A program made the translations under genes and the position numbers. The notes below the pieces were generated by a model. That model saw only the letters and a program-made list of their open reading frames with translations, did not search any database and had not been told where the DNA came from. From Perognathus longimembris pacificus (Eukaryota; Chordata; Mammalia; Rodentia; Heteromyidae), in contig NC_063167.1 of NCBI RefSeq assembly GCF_023159225.1, positions 16,681,360 through 16,745,359 of the forward strand: a stretch of 64,000 bases of DNA, given 5' to 3'. Below are positions 10,991 to 21,338 of the stretch, piece after piece; position 1 is the first letter of the stretch; each line of letters opens with the position of its first letter.

Positions 10991-12410
10991 TGAGCTTAGT
11001 GGGAAGTCACCGCTTTCTATTCATGAGAAAGGCGGTTTTACTCCTCCACACACCCTGCCACGGTGTGCTTGCTGCCTTAGCACAGGCTCAAAGCAATGGG
11101 GTAAGGGCCAGCTCACTGACATTGATCACCTCCTTGGCCACCAAGCTTGATTTGGCTGATTTGAATTGCTCCTCCCTCAGAGCTCCCTGTGAATCCCTCC
11201 TTAAGCCACGAAGGACAACTTTCCCCCAAGAGAGGAAGACTATTGTTTGGTCAGTGAGAAGCTGCCATCCTCTGCTAGAACCTGCAAGCTCTCAAGGTCC
11301 AAAGCAATGGAGCCATCTGATCATAATCAACTGTCAGAGGGGGGGCCCGGTGGGAAGTCACTGCCACTCAACTCTCAACTGTGAGCCAGAACAAACTCTT
11401 TATACACTGATTATCTCAGGTATTCTGGTATGGCAACAGAAAACTGACCAAAAGAGAGGACTCTGAAGGGCCCTGGAAGCTTTCCAGGGATCTGGATACC
11501 TCCAAATCAATCTCTACCTCGGTCTTAGAAGGTAGAGTCACTATCTTCACCTTATGAACAAGGTAAGTGAGATTCAGAGTAATTCGATGCATGGATTCCA
11601 AGGTCCACAGTCACACAGGTGCCATGGGACAGAGCCCAGGGTTTCCAACTATGCCTTGCCTTTATGGCAGAGCTAGATGGGCTGGGCTGGCTGGGAACAA
11701 GAGGAAAGATGAGCTTCGTGGGTACTTGGCTGGATGAAATCCAGACCATCTGACTAGCGAGGTCCTCCTTCAAGTGTGCGCAGGCGCTCCTGGAGACAAA
11801 TGCCCTCCCTGATGTCTTCCTCCTTGGCCCTGACTGGTCTCCCTCCCACTGTCCCACAGTCAAGCAGCTGTTTTCTCAAAGAAAAAAAAGGCGAGCTTTC
11901 TTTTTAGAGTGCTACCTAGACTTCTTGGGAGTTTCAAGGTGACCTTTAAACTGTTCTTCCTCCCCTTTGAGAAGTGGGGGACTCAGCCATTTCTAATGTC
12001 ATTTTTACAGGAAAACCGATGCTGGGACCCATATGTGCACATGTGAAGCCAGCAATAACGTCTTCATTTTCCCTACTCATATACCTGTTCTAAGGAGGAA
12101 ATGGTAGGATATGCCTTATAAAGACTGAAACCAAGAAGCTATAAGATATAAAGGGACAAAAGAAGACATTTTTTGTCCCTGACAGGAGACAAGATGAATA
12201 CCCTCTTTATAGGCTCCTGGGCCTTGGCCAGGAGTTCTAGGTCAGGAATATGGGCAAACAACAGAAGGGGTGCTGCCAGTAGTGAGCTGGGTTACTACCT
12301 CCCTGGGAATAGCACCTGCCTGGGAGTCAGGTGAACTGGGACAAAGCAGAATTCATGAGGGAGCCAAACCACAGGGTACAGGAAGGGGGGGAAGGGTCCA
12401 CCCCTAAGGC
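10991..12410. other. Non-repetitive intron sequence
   Basis: Apart from the weak MIR at 11510-11640, no element recognised. A GTG-initiated open frame at 10999-11466 shows no protein family features. Confidence 0.5.
11510..11640 (-). mobile_element. MIR relic
   Basis: ACCTTATGAACAAGGTAAGTGAGATTCAGAG and AGTCACACAGGTG in the order of antisense MIR. Weak. Confidence 0.4.
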
Positions 12411-12415
12411 TTAGG

Positions 12416-12885
12416 GACATGGTGTGGCTCACACCTGTAATTCTAGCTACTCATGAGGCTGAGATCTGAGGATCTCAAAGTCAGCCCAGGAGACTTTTTT
12501 TTTTTTTTTTTTTTTTTGCACCAGTCCTGGGGTTTGAACTCTGGCCTGGGCGCTGTCCCTGAGCCTCTTTGTGCTCAAGGCTAGCACTCTACCACATAAG
12601 CCACAGCACCACTTCTGACTTTTTCTGAGTAGTTCATTAGAGGTAAGGGTCTCACAGAGACTTTTTTGCCCTGGCTAGCTTTTAACCATGGTCCTCAAGA
12701 TCTCAGCCTCCTGAGTAGTTAGGATTACAGGCGTGAGCCACCAGTGTCAGGCTTCAGGAGACTCTGATCTCCAATTACCACCAAAAAGCTGGAAGTAGAT
12801 CTGTGGCTCAAGGGGTAGAGCACTAGCCTTGAGTGAAAAAGCTAACAACAGTGTCCAGGCTCTGGACAGCACCCCCTGCCAAAAA
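12416..12885 (+). mobile_element. 7SL-Geo SINE interrupted by an opposite-strand copy
   Basis: Plus-strand pieces 12416-12494 and 12754-12885 join across a minus-strand 7SL-Geo (12495-12753). CAGGAGACT is duplicated at the two junctions. Confidence 0.88.
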
Positions 12886-13023
12886 AGAGGCTTAAGGACA
12901 GTCTCATAGTTCTCTCTTCAAGCCACTAGCTCTTCCCCTCCAAGGAAAAGCAAGAATCTTTGTCTGTTAGAGAGAGGGAAAAAGACCCAGAGAAAGCTGG
13001 CAACAAAGCTTCACTAGTTAATA

Positions 13024-13080
13024 AGACCTTGCCTAGCAAGAGCAAGGTCTGGAGTTCAATACCCAATACAGAAGGGGGAA
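13024..13080 (+). mobile_element. ID-like fragment
   Basis: CTTGCCTAGCAAGAGCAAGGTCTGGAGTTCAATACCCA resembles the ID monomer core; the A-box part is missing. Confidence 0.5.
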
Positions 13081-13784
13081 TAAAGGCCTAGAGAAGGGAA
13101 AGGAAAGTGATTTGCTTATTGTCATCCCCAGAAGTTGTACCACTCTAGAATGTTAGGCCTTTTGCCCTGCCCCTCCAACATCAGTCTCTGCAAGGTGCTC
13201 CTTAAGACTGCCGCACAATTAGGAATGGAAAGAAGATTGCACACAGCACTTTCCATTCCTAAAGGAGGGGTGCCTTGCAAGCAAAGCAGCTGCCACAGCT
13301 GACAGAATGAGGACTCCGCCACAAGTCCTACTCATGCTAAGGTGTTGAGAAAATAGGCAAGACCCCAAAAGAAGCTTTCAGGCTCTAGGGTGTCTGACAG
13401 TACAGAAAGAACATGGCCTCAGTCCCCTAGCCCTATCTCCCAGGGCAGCTTGTACCATCTTTTCTCCTTCCACAACCAGCTCAAGTGCATGAAGTCAGTT
13501 GGGCATACCCAGAACCCTCAAGGAAGGACACAGGGTGGCAAGGCAGCCTAGGGCTGAAGGATTTGTGATCCTCCAGCCTCCACGGAAAAGGAAAAGAGAT
13601 AGAGATGCACTTGCTTCAGGAGGCTAAAATAGTAACAAGGGCAGCTGGCCCTCACAGGGAACTCCCTGCATGTACAAAGTCAGATTTGTAATGCATTAAT
13701 TACATCATCATCACATCCATAGCCATGCAACTAGATATTATTATCCCACCCCCAACACTCTCTAACCTGCTGCTGCTTTCCTGT

Positions 13785-13935
13785 TCTGCCAGGGATGGAA
13801 CCCAGGGCTCTGTATATGCCAAGCAAGTACTCTACCACTGACCTACACCCCAGTCTTATTTCCCATTTTATGAATGACAAAACTGAGAGGCTCAGAGATC
13901 ATCAGTGGCAGAGTAGAAGCTGAATTCTACACTGT
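13785..13935 (-). mobile_element. ID-like SINE next to a MIR relic
   Basis: 13785-13856 is an antisense ID monomer. 13857-13935 (CCCATTTTATGAATGACAAAACTGAG) is an antisense MIR. Confidence 0.6.
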
Positions 13936-14114
13936 AAAGATCAAGGGAGGAATACAGGCCTTCGCTTTTGCCATCTGAGAGACCTTTTGGCCACCATTCC
14001 CTCCATTTTCTTCCCAGGTGCCAGAGCTTCTTTGCTGTCAAAAGGCAGAAAAATACCTTTCTATGCCAGAGACGTGGACTTTTGGAATTGCAAAGGAACT
14101 CATGCCCAGTCTCC

Positions 14115-14290
14115 TCGATTTACAATGGGAAAACTGAAGCCCAAGGCTGAGTGACTTTGCCAGGGCTTCCAGAGTCAGTAGAATGACAGAAACGTCAGAT
14201 CTGGGAAGGGCCACAGAGATCAACTGCTGGCCAGGGAGGCAAGACTGGCCCAAGGTCACCAAGAGCACAGGGATGAGAAACCAGTCTTCC
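14115..14290 (-). mobile_element. MIR relic
   Basis: TTTACAATGGGAAAACTGAAGCCCAAGG and AGTGACTTTGCCAGG follow antisense MIR order. Confidence 0.55.
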
Positions 14291-16110
14291 TGACTTCTAG
14301 ACTGATGCCCTGGCTGTGGCACCATCTCTGCTCTCCAGCTGCTCAAGGTCCTGGGCACAGCACGCTCATGGTGACAAAGCAGGCCAGGCCCGGCCTGACC
14401 CCATTAGAAAAGAGATATCAGGCCTGCAAGGAGAAGCCAGACTGTCCAGAGTGGGGTCTTCTTTATAGTCACGCTCTCTGTTATCCCCCTAGCAATCTCT
14501 GAGTTCCAGAGAGTACATGCCAGCACCCCCCTCTCCCCCACCCCATGCCCTAATTCAATGCCAGGTATGGTTGAGAGGTGAGTTAGTTGTTTGGAAGGAT
14601 GGGACAATTTATAGATAGTAGTTGTGTCACACAAGCAAATGATGTATCGTGATCACTTCAGGTTCTTATAATAAATTCAAACACAAGATTTCATGACTCA
14701 ATCGATACGATCAAATAGCAGTAAAGACTCTCTCATTTCACAAGTTAGGAAGATCTGCAGGAAAAGGCCCTGGCTGTTCAAGGTCATGCATTTATGTCAG
14801 AAGCAGTACACAGGGCTCCCCTTGCCCAGACCTTCTTCTTTTTTTTTTTTTCCAGGAAGCTGGCTGCTATCAGGGTCTAGATGACAATGGCCCAGCTCCA
14901 TGGGCTCAGTGATGGGCTCAGCACCAAAGCCCTGTACCAGGAAGCCAGCTCCTGGATCTATCAAAACAGAGGCACTAGTTTGTTCCTGCAGCATGTCCCA
15001 GAGCTCGCCTCATACCACCTTGGCACCTGCACATGGCTCTTCATGTCCTTGGGAAAGCTGCAAGGCTTCCTGCTGAGTCTCATGAGTGTCAAACTCCTCA
15101 AACCCAAACCTCAGGCTTAGAAAGGAGCAGCTTCCTTTCCACAGTTAGCTGAGGGTAAGCCAAAAAAAGCAAAGGCAGCTTGCAAACCACCCCCCCCCCT
15201 TACAACTTCCAGGGACTTCTCTGGGCTATGCAGCTCCAGTAAGCCCCACCTATCTTTCAACAGAACGGGACACCCAACAGAACAGTTAGGCAGGGAACCC
15301 AACTCTTGGAGCAGGCACATTTTTTAAAAAAAAATTTCTTCTAACAAAAAGAATACTTCAAAGTCTCTCCAGACCAGAACACCCCGAGGACTTCTCCCCA
15401 TACCTCTCCTACTTGAATTAGCAGCCAATGTCAGTGGTCAGACCAGGTAACTACTTAAAACAGTCAGGTTCCAACAATCTTATCTTCCTCTATTTTCCTG
15501 CTATCCCAAAGCACACCCGAAAACTGAAGGATAGCATTCTTGGTCCAAAATTTGATTGAGGAGCTTCTAGACAGCCTGAACAGGCAAAGCTGGCAGGTAC
15601 ATTCTGGGGATGAAGGAAGGTGAGACTACGGGGACCCCTCAACATAGTCCACCAACACATAGGTCTCTAGCACCCAGGGCCATGCTCTACCCAAACTCCT
15701 CAGACAGGCCAAATAGAAATGCACTCCATCCTGAAAGTATGCCCATGAAGCAGGTAATAAACTGCATAGGTTACTGTTGACAGAGCAGAAAGTATCACTT
15801 GCTAGAAGACAATCCCCCTGTCTCTCATACAACCAAATGCCTGGTTCCTCTCTGCAACTGGCCCAGCCAGAGGAGACCTGCCAGGCCCGAAAGCCTTGAT
15901 GAAGGTACCTGGTAACCATCCTCAAGTCCTGCTCTCTCGCTGTCTCTCACCTCCACAGAGCTGGAATTTGGAGACAAGATGGCAGGGTGGAGGTTGCCTA
16001 GATTACAGAAGTAGCTCAACCCTTGAATCCAGGGCAGCCTCAAATGGTAAGAGGCAAGAAGCTAACTTATCTTGGTGGTGGCAGCAGCATCCATAGCAGC
16101 ATCAAACACA
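14290..16110. other. Intron sequence next to SLC9A1 exon 1
   Basis: 1.8 kb without a recognisable repeat, the longest repeat-poor stretch of the left half. No second exon seen. Confidence 0.5.
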
Positions 16111-16120
16111 CTGGACTTAC

Positions 16121-16433
16121 CTATCTTCATGAGGCAGGCCAGCAGAATCCAGAGGGCAATTTCAAAAGGTCTCCGCACGTGGTCGTAGTCAATGTCCAGA
16201 ACTGGAAAGGCCTTTCGCGGCTTGATGCCATGGTCAGAGACAGAATGGTTAACAGGATGGCTTTCTGGGTGATGGGGTACCTCTGGTGGGGCAGTGGTGA
16301 CATCTCCAATTGAGCGCTCAGGTGTTGCTGGGCTGAGCTGGAGGCCATGGCTCCTGAGAACAGGTAGCAGCTCCACCAAGGCGAACACCACAAGCAAGGC
16401 AAAGATCCGAGGTGGAGAAAGCCCCCTAGGCAT
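16121..16433 (-). CDS. SLC9A1: SLC9A1 (NHE1) exon 1, coding part
   Basis: This exon encodes the N-terminus of the plasma-membrane Na+/H+ exchanger NHE1, which exports protons in exchange for sodium. The 104 complete codons start at the ATG at 16433-16431 (A at -3). They contain a hydrophobic signal/TM-like segment (about residues 10-26), the stretches [22 protein letters not shown] and KPRKAFPVL, an N-glycosylation sequon NHS in the extracellular loop, and the start of the next membrane segment, [12 protein letters not shown]. All are diagnostic for mammalian NHE1. The reading frame stays open past the exon but turns into unrelated sequence after KIG, exactly where a GTAAGT donor lies (16115-16120). 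The exon ends one base into a codon. Compared with the human protein as I recall it, the extreme N-terminus is a few residues shorter ([11 protein letters not shown]) and the loop reads PEVPHHPES. The remaining exons lie outside the window, to the left. Confidence 0.96.
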
Positions 16434-16470
16434 GGTGCCTGGTCCTTTTTAGCCCAGGAGGCCTCAGCCC

Positions 16471-16500
16471 TTAATGAAGTGAAAGTGAGACCTGGGACAT
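16471..16500 (-). other. Short upstream ORF in SLC9A1 leader (9 codons)
   Basis: ATG at 16500-16498, stop TAA at 16473-16471, so it ends 38 bases before the main start codon. It is the uORF nearest to the NHE1 initiator. Translation is not shown. Confidence 0.5.
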
Positions 16501-16538
16501 AGGGGTCAGCAGGTGGGAAGAAGGGACTGGGACAGTGT

Positions 16539-16553
16539 CTAGGAAACACTCAT
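16539..16553 (-). other. Short upstream ORF in SLC9A1 leader (4 codons)
   Basis: ATG at 16553-16551 followed by three sense codons and TAG at 16541-16539. Confidence 0.45.
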
Positions 16554-16556
16554 GTT

Positions 16557-16574
16557 TTAGAGAGGTATTGTCAT
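16557..16574 (-). other. Short upstream ORF in SLC9A1 leader (5 codons)
   Basis: ATG at 16574-16572, stop TAA at 16559-16557. I saw no further ATG on this strand between here and the predicted transcription start. Confidence 0.45.
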
Positions 16575-17267
16575 AGAAGCAGCCTTTGTAGAGGTGAAAG
16601 CAGGCGAGGGTGGCAATCCGGAACTCCAAACTGGAGAGGAGGGACAAGGACCTAGGAAGGACCGTGGAGGAAAACCAAAAGATCTGAAGCTCCAAGCCTG
16701 GGTGAAAGGAATGGAAGAAACTGCACCCTGGGGACAGAGGGGACAGGACAGGCTAGACCCTGCAGTGAGGGAACGGAAAGAAGGCTAGGACCTTTGGCTG
16801 AGGAGAGTGTCTGAGGTGCTGGGACTCGGCTAAGAGAAGGGATAGGGAAGCTGAGCTAAAGGAAGGGAACCGGAGGGGGTGAGACCCAGTCCAAGAAAAG
16901 GAGAGAGAGAGTTGGAAGCCCAGTCTGGGAGGACGAAGAGAAGCGGGAAAGAGGCCAGAAGCTTCCCCACCCAGAGGAGAGCCGGGGTCCAGGCGCGCCG
17001 GGCTGGGATTCCGGGGAAATGGGGCGAGGCGGAAAGCAGAGGCAGGCGGCCCGGCGGGAAGGGGGCCTCGGGGCGGGCTCGGGGCGGCTCACGGTGGGCC
17101 AGCAGCAACGCGCCCCTCCTGGCGACCCCCGAGCTGCGCCGCACTGCTGCACTCCGCCCCGGCCCGGCGGCAGCTCCTTCCCGGCCAGTTCCAGGTGCCG
17201 ATCCAGCCCGGCCAGGCCCCGGCCCCCGCGGCAGCCGACTGATGTCCTCGCTGAGCCCGGCGCTGTC

Positions 17268-17274
17268 ATTTATA
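17268..17274 (-). promoter_or_regulatory. TATA-like box of SLC9A1
   Basis: The minus strand reads TATAAAT inside an otherwise GC-rich island, which would place transcription initiation near 17240. This is inferred from motif and position only. Confidence 0.5.
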
Positions 17275-17334
17275 GGCACCAGAGAGCGGCCGGCGCAGCG
17301 GGCTAGAGAGCCCTGTCAGCGACCGCGTTGAGCG

Positions 17335-17347
17335 GCGCCCCCTGTCG
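17335..17347. promoter_or_regulatory. CTCF-like core at the SLC9A1 island edge
   Basis: GCGCCCCCTGTCG resembles the reverse complement of the CTCF core (AGGGGGCGC) just outside the predicted promoter. It is a single motif match without flanking confirmation. Confidence 0.3.
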
Positions 17348-17390
17348 ACGAGGCGAGGAAGTGTCACGTAGGGAAGAGGAAGCACAGGAC

Positions 17391-17431
17391 GGGGGTTGGG
17401 TTGGGGCGGGGTGGGGGGGGGGGGGGGAGGG
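17391..17431 (+). promoter_or_regulatory. G-rich, quadruplex-capable tract upstream of SLC9A1
   Basis: Several separate runs of three or more G, ending in a long G run and GAGGG, lie about 150-190 bases upstream of the predicted SLC9A1 start, with the G-rich strand on the plus strand. Confidence 0.6.
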
Positions 17432-17559
17432 ACACCAAAATTTCCAGACAGTGTAACTCACACGGGTGAAACACTGTACTATTTACAAAGCTCCTCACAT
17501 CCACAGCCGCAGCCGCATAAAGGATTCCCAATAATCCTGTGAAGGATGTATTATATCCT

Positions 17560-17735
17560 CTGTATTTACCATGTGACCTTGAGCAAGTTACTTAGCCACT
17601 CAGCTTTCTTAGTTTCTCAGCTTTCTCATCTGGAAATTGGAGGTGGCAATAGTATCTATATGGAAGGGACAATGTGATGGCTACATGAAATAACCTATAT
17701 AAAATGGTTAGAACATACCTTGGCATATTATTATG
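17560..17735 (+). mobile_element. MIR relic upstream of SLC9A1
   Basis: ATGTGACCTTGAGCAAGTTAC followed by TTTCTCATCTGGAAATTGG is a well-preserved sense MIR, about 330 bases beyond the predicted transcription start. Confidence 0.75.
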
Positions 17736-17819
17736 GGTGGGCTTTTTTGTTGTTTTTTTCTTAACCAAGATGAGCAAACAGGCAGAGAGTTCTTCAGCTA
17801 GCTTGTAAGTAGTTGATGA

Positions 17820-18215
17820 GTTTGGGGCTGCCATTACAGACAACTACAAATCGAGTGGCTGAAGCAACAGCTATTCTCACAGTTTTGAAGGATAGAGAGC
17901 CTTAACCATGATGTTGCTTCGAGTGGCCTCCTGCTGGGGGCTGTAAGGAAGAATGTCTCTCGCCTTCTGCGTGCTTTGCTGGAAATGTTTGGCCTTCCTG
18001 GATGGTGACATGATAACTCTGATATTCACATGGAACTCCCCCTGGGTCTCTGTCTCTATGTCTAAATTCTCCTTTTATTAAGGAAGCCAGGTAGATTGGA
18101 TTGGGGTTCCACACAAATGACTTCATCTTAATGTGATTATTTTCAAAGACCCTATCCAAATAAAGCCACATTTACAGGTATTAGGGGTTTGGAGTACAGC
18201 TTCTTTAGGGAAGGG
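17820..18215 (+). mobile_element. MLT1-type (MaLR) LTR relic
   Basis: Diverged but recognisable segments such as TATTCTCACAGTTTTG, the CTTCTGCGTGCTTTGCTGGAA-like middle and CAAAGACCCTATCC near the end resemble mammalian MaLR LTRs. It lies just upstream of SLC9A1. Confidence 0.5.
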
Positions 18216-18399
18216 GGCAACCCAGTACAATAGTGCAATTGTAATTTGAAACTATAATATTGGTTGGAATTGGTTACGTTGAAGACATTATGGCTATATG
18301 TTAGAATCATTAGAAAGAGTTTGAAAGACAATGCCATTCATGGAAAGGAAAAAAAATGAAGGAGGCGGAGGAGGAGGACCAAAAGTAGTATTACCAAAT

Positions 18400-18601
18400 A
18401 GGTACTTATATCACATGCCTATAAATCTGAGTTCTGAAAATTATAGTTTGAAGTCAGACTGGACAGAAAAGTTGGAGACATTTATTTTCAATTAATCAGC
18501 AAAAAGACTTTAGTGAACGTGTGGCTTAAGTGACAGAGCATCAACCCCAAGGGGGAAAGCTGAGCAAGAGCAGGAAGCCCTGAGTTCAAGACTAATTATT
18601 G

Positions 18602-18632
<31 letters not shown>
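18400..18632 (+). mobile_element. 7SL-Geo SINE, diverged, with (CA)n tail
   Basis: The right half TGGCTTAAGTGACAGAGC and CCTGAGTTCAAG is clear; the tail is CA repeats at 18602-18632. Confidence 0.75.
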
Positions 18633-18635
<3 letters not shown>

Positions 18636-18754
18636 CTATTACCTAGGATCTACCTTCAGCTGTTTAAGTTCAATTGCTCTATAGTAGTACTCTGGCACGG
18701 GTATTTTTGTTTTGAAGCTCTAATGTACAATGAGTGCTGAGTAGTTTCTTGATG

Positions 18755-18820
18755 GCATTGGGACCTAGGGCCTTGTATATGCTATCAACTCTACCTCTGC
18801 CACTGACCCCATGAGCTCAC
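18755..18820 (-). mobile_element. ID-like fragment
   Basis: GGGACCTAGGGCCTTGTATATGC and CTGCCACTGACCCCATGAG resemble an antisense ID monomer. Confidence 0.45.
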
Positions 18821-18974
18821 CCCCCAACCCCCCAGATTGAGAAACTTGGAAATCCCTGAAATGCTGTCCTGTTTTTCAGAAAAGTAAATTAAGGCCAAGA
18901 AATTCCAAGAGACTAGGCTCAATATCAGGGGGGAATCTAGTTCAGTTTAACAACTAAGTAACTAAGTTCTGGAT

Positions 18975-18989
18975 CTCTCTCTCTCTCTC

Positions 18990-19076
<87 letters not shown>
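18975..19076 (+). repeat. (CT)n then (TA)n microsatellite
   Basis: CT units to about 19027, TA units 19028-19076. Confidence 0.95.
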
Positions 19077-19079
<3 letters not shown>

Positions 19080-19081
19080 TC

Positions 19082-19317
19082 TCTGGTGCCAGTACTGTAC
19101 TGGGCTTGAACTCAGGGCCTAGACAGTGTCCCTTAGCTTTTCCTCTAAAGGTTGATGCTCTATCACTTGAGCCATATCTATACTTACAGAGTTTTTGCTG
19201 GTCAATTGTAGATAAGAGTCTCATGAACTTTTCTGTCCCAGCTAGCTTCAACCAGTGGTGCTCAGATCTCAGCCTCCTGAGTAGCTAGAATTACAGGAAT
19301 GAGCCACCAGTGCCTGG
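19082..19317 (-). mobile_element. 7SL-Geo SINE
   Basis: Complete antisense copy whose poly(T) end is replaced by the CT/TA microsatellite. Confidence 0.88.
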
Positions 19318-19894
19318 ATCTGGGCCGCTTGACAAGGCTTTGCACTGGACTCTGGCAGCTGAGAATAAGACATGGGTCAGAAGTGTGATAGTGATTGGGA
19401 GGGAGCTCAAAGTAGGCCCAGTGAGAGCTGCCAACTGCTACTAATATTCTAGCTCTGTACTGGGTGGTAGTGACAACAGTCACACAGGAGCACACATGGT
19501 AGTCCACTGAGCACTCTTGGTTTGGGCACTTTCTCTCCATATGCTATCCTTCCACCAAGAAAAAAAAAAGCATATTAAAATAACAATAGCATGATACTAA
19601 TAACCGGGTGAAACATAAACCTGACTTCTCTGCACCTCATATTTTCCAGGCATCAGTTCAGTCAGTTGTGAGATGACAAAAGAGCCAGAAAAGCCTTCAG
19701 AGCTTTTCATCTGGGAACAGATGAAAGGAGAGCACCTGCTGCAGCAGACATGAGCAAGGAGGAAGAACGTTTAGATCAAAGGTCAGTATGAGGGCACTAA
19801 TACCTCACAACTATGCAGCCCTTGGGGGTTCTTACCATTCGCTCACATTTGTCAATGGTCCAAGTCCTGCTACATGATGGAGTCAATACATAGC

Positions 19895-20010
19895 AGTGAT
19901 TTTTCTCATTCCCATTTTACAGATCAAAAAAATACTGGAGGCTCAGAGATATGAAGCTATCTGCCCAAGGCCACAAAGTTGTTAGGAAGGAAATCCAGGA
20001 TTTACATCTG
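19895..20010 (-). mobile_element. MIR relic
   Basis: CCCATTTTACAGATCAAAAAAATACTGGAGGCTCAGAGATA and CCAAGGCCACAAAG match antisense MIR. Confidence 0.65.
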
Positions 20011-20190
20011 GTTTCTAGCCTCTGGATCCAAAACTCGTAAAAACACTACAGGGAGGAGGTAACAAATTATACTAGAAATGTGCGCACTGCCTTATGTATG
20101 AAACTGTAACCCCCATCACTTTGACAATAAATAATTATTCAAAAAGAAAAACACTACAGGTTCAGGGTAAAATCAAGAGAAGAAGGCAGC

Positions 20191-20581
20191 TAGGTACCAG
20201 TGATTCATGCCTATAACCTTAGCTACTTGGGAGGCTGAGATCATAGTTTGAAGGCAGCCTGGACAAAGAAATCCATGAAACTTTTATCTCCAATTAATTA
20301 GCAAAAATCCAGAAGTGGAGGTGTGGTTCAAGTGGTAGAGTGCCAGCCTTGAGTTAAAAAACCTAGCAAAAGCTGGGCACCAGTGGCTCACTCCTATAAT
20401 CCTAGATATTCAGGAGGCTGAAATCTGAGGATCCAAAGCCAGCCAGGACAGGAAAGTCCATGAGACTCTTATCTCCAATTAACCACCAGAAAACCATAAG
20501 TGGCACTTTGGCTTAAAGTGGTAGAATGTCCTTGGGCAAAAAAGTTCAGGGACAGAGACCCTGAATTCAAACCCTAGTACT

Positions 20582-20633
<52 letters not shown>

Positions 20634-20658
20634 AGAAAAGAAAAGAAAAAAGAAAAGA
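20191..20658 (+). mobile_element. Two 7SL-Geo SINEs in tandem with (CA)n and AAAAG tails
   Basis: 20191-20372 lacks its last part; 20373-20585 is complete and runs into CA repeats (20585-20628) and AAAAG units (20629-20658). Confidence 0.85.
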
Positions 20659-20659
20659 G

Positions 20660-20750
20660 GGGTTGAAGGAGTGGCTCAGTTGGTAGAGCGCTAGCCAATT
20701 GAGCAAAAGCATCAGGTACCAAGTTTGAGTTCTGATCTCAGAACAAAAAT
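20660..20750 (+). mobile_element. ID-like monomeric SINE
   Basis: GGAGTGGCTCAGTTGGTAGAGCGCTAG is a good A-box region, followed by GAGTTCTGATCTCAG. Confidence 0.65.
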
Positions 20751-21248
20751 CAAAAGGAAAGAGGGAAAGAGAAGAAGGGGTAGGAATGGTAGACAAAAGG
20801 AACATTGAGACCTGTAGCCCTTCCAGCCCTCTCTGCATTTCTCTCCTCTCTTTCATCCTTAGTGAGTCTTTAGATGACAGTCTGGAGGTAAAAGGTCCCA
20901 GGAGGAATGGGAAATGCTACCTGCAGATCCTCCATGACTTGAAGGTTATAGAAACACAACAGCAAGAAATAATCCTGAGATGGCCATGGCTAAGGCACAG
21001 GCAGGAGGCAGCAGGAGCTGCTCAACCTGGATAGTCACTGGTTGGATTCAAATTCCAGTACCACCTCTCCTTACTTACCCCAGGTCAATGCGTCTCTTCC
21101 ACATTTCTCCCTCCATGATAGAGGGCAGCAATAGTGTCCATCCTTCTGTGCTGTGCCAACCTATACTGCAAAGCCCTTGGATCCGCACCTAGCAAGCGCC
21201 ATGTGTATTTATTTCCTCTACTGAGGACCTCCAATGCAGATGGTGGCT

Positions 21249-21338
21249 GTTTTCTATATATGTGGTGCTGAGGAATTGAACCCAGGGCTTCATGTATGGG
21301 AGGCAAGCACTCTACCAGTAGGCCATATTCCCAGCCCC
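21249..21338 (-). mobile_element. IDL monomer only (right monomer missing)
   Basis: Only the tRNA-Ala/ID-like left half is present, ending at CAGAAAA-type sequence on the minus strand. It lies directly against the 3'-truncated L1 fragment, so the pair may be a joined insertion or two truncations. Confidence 0.8.

Larger units (their letters stand above)
1..16120 (-). other. SLC9A1: SLC9A1 intron 1 (3' portion not reached)
   Basis: Everything left of the exon 1 donor (GT at 16120-16119) is non-coding and repeat-bearing. No further NHE1 exon can be recognised, consistent with the very long first intron of this gene in mammals. Repeats are listed separately. Confidence 0.85.
16434..17240 (-). 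other. SLC9A1: SLC9A1 5' untranslated leader (approximate)
   Basis: The leader is inferred as the stretch between the start codon and the point about 30 bases downstream of the TATA-like box at 17268-17274. About 800 bases fits a long NHE1 leader. It is GC-rich at its 5' end, with Sp1-type GGGCGG boxes around 17070-17090, and purine-rich on the plus strand at 16590-16980. Three ATG-initiated short ORFs precede the main start. The exact transcription start cannot be read from sequence. Confidence 0.7.
16970..17350 (-). promoter_or_regulatory. SLC9A1: SLC9A1 CpG-island promoter
   Basis: A dense run of CpG dinucleotides and GC boxes covers the 5' part of the leader and the upstream flank, in sharp contrast to the AT-balanced repeats on both sides. 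Several GGGCGG/CCGCCC Sp1-type boxes are visible at 17070-17090 and 17150-17170. Confidence 0.85.

Noticed and set aside
10999..11466. 155-codon open frame
   Set aside because: Starts at GTG; no domain and no splice context.
16127..16549. 140-codon frame overlapping SLC9A1 exon 1 in another frame
   Set aside because: Begins at GTG and is a shadow of the NHE1 coding frame.
16830..17331. Long open frames on both strands of the SLC9A1 CpG island (137-150 codons)
   Set aside because: Proline/arginine/glycine-rich chance frames typical of GC-rich DNA, overlapping on both strands; the region is leader and promoter.
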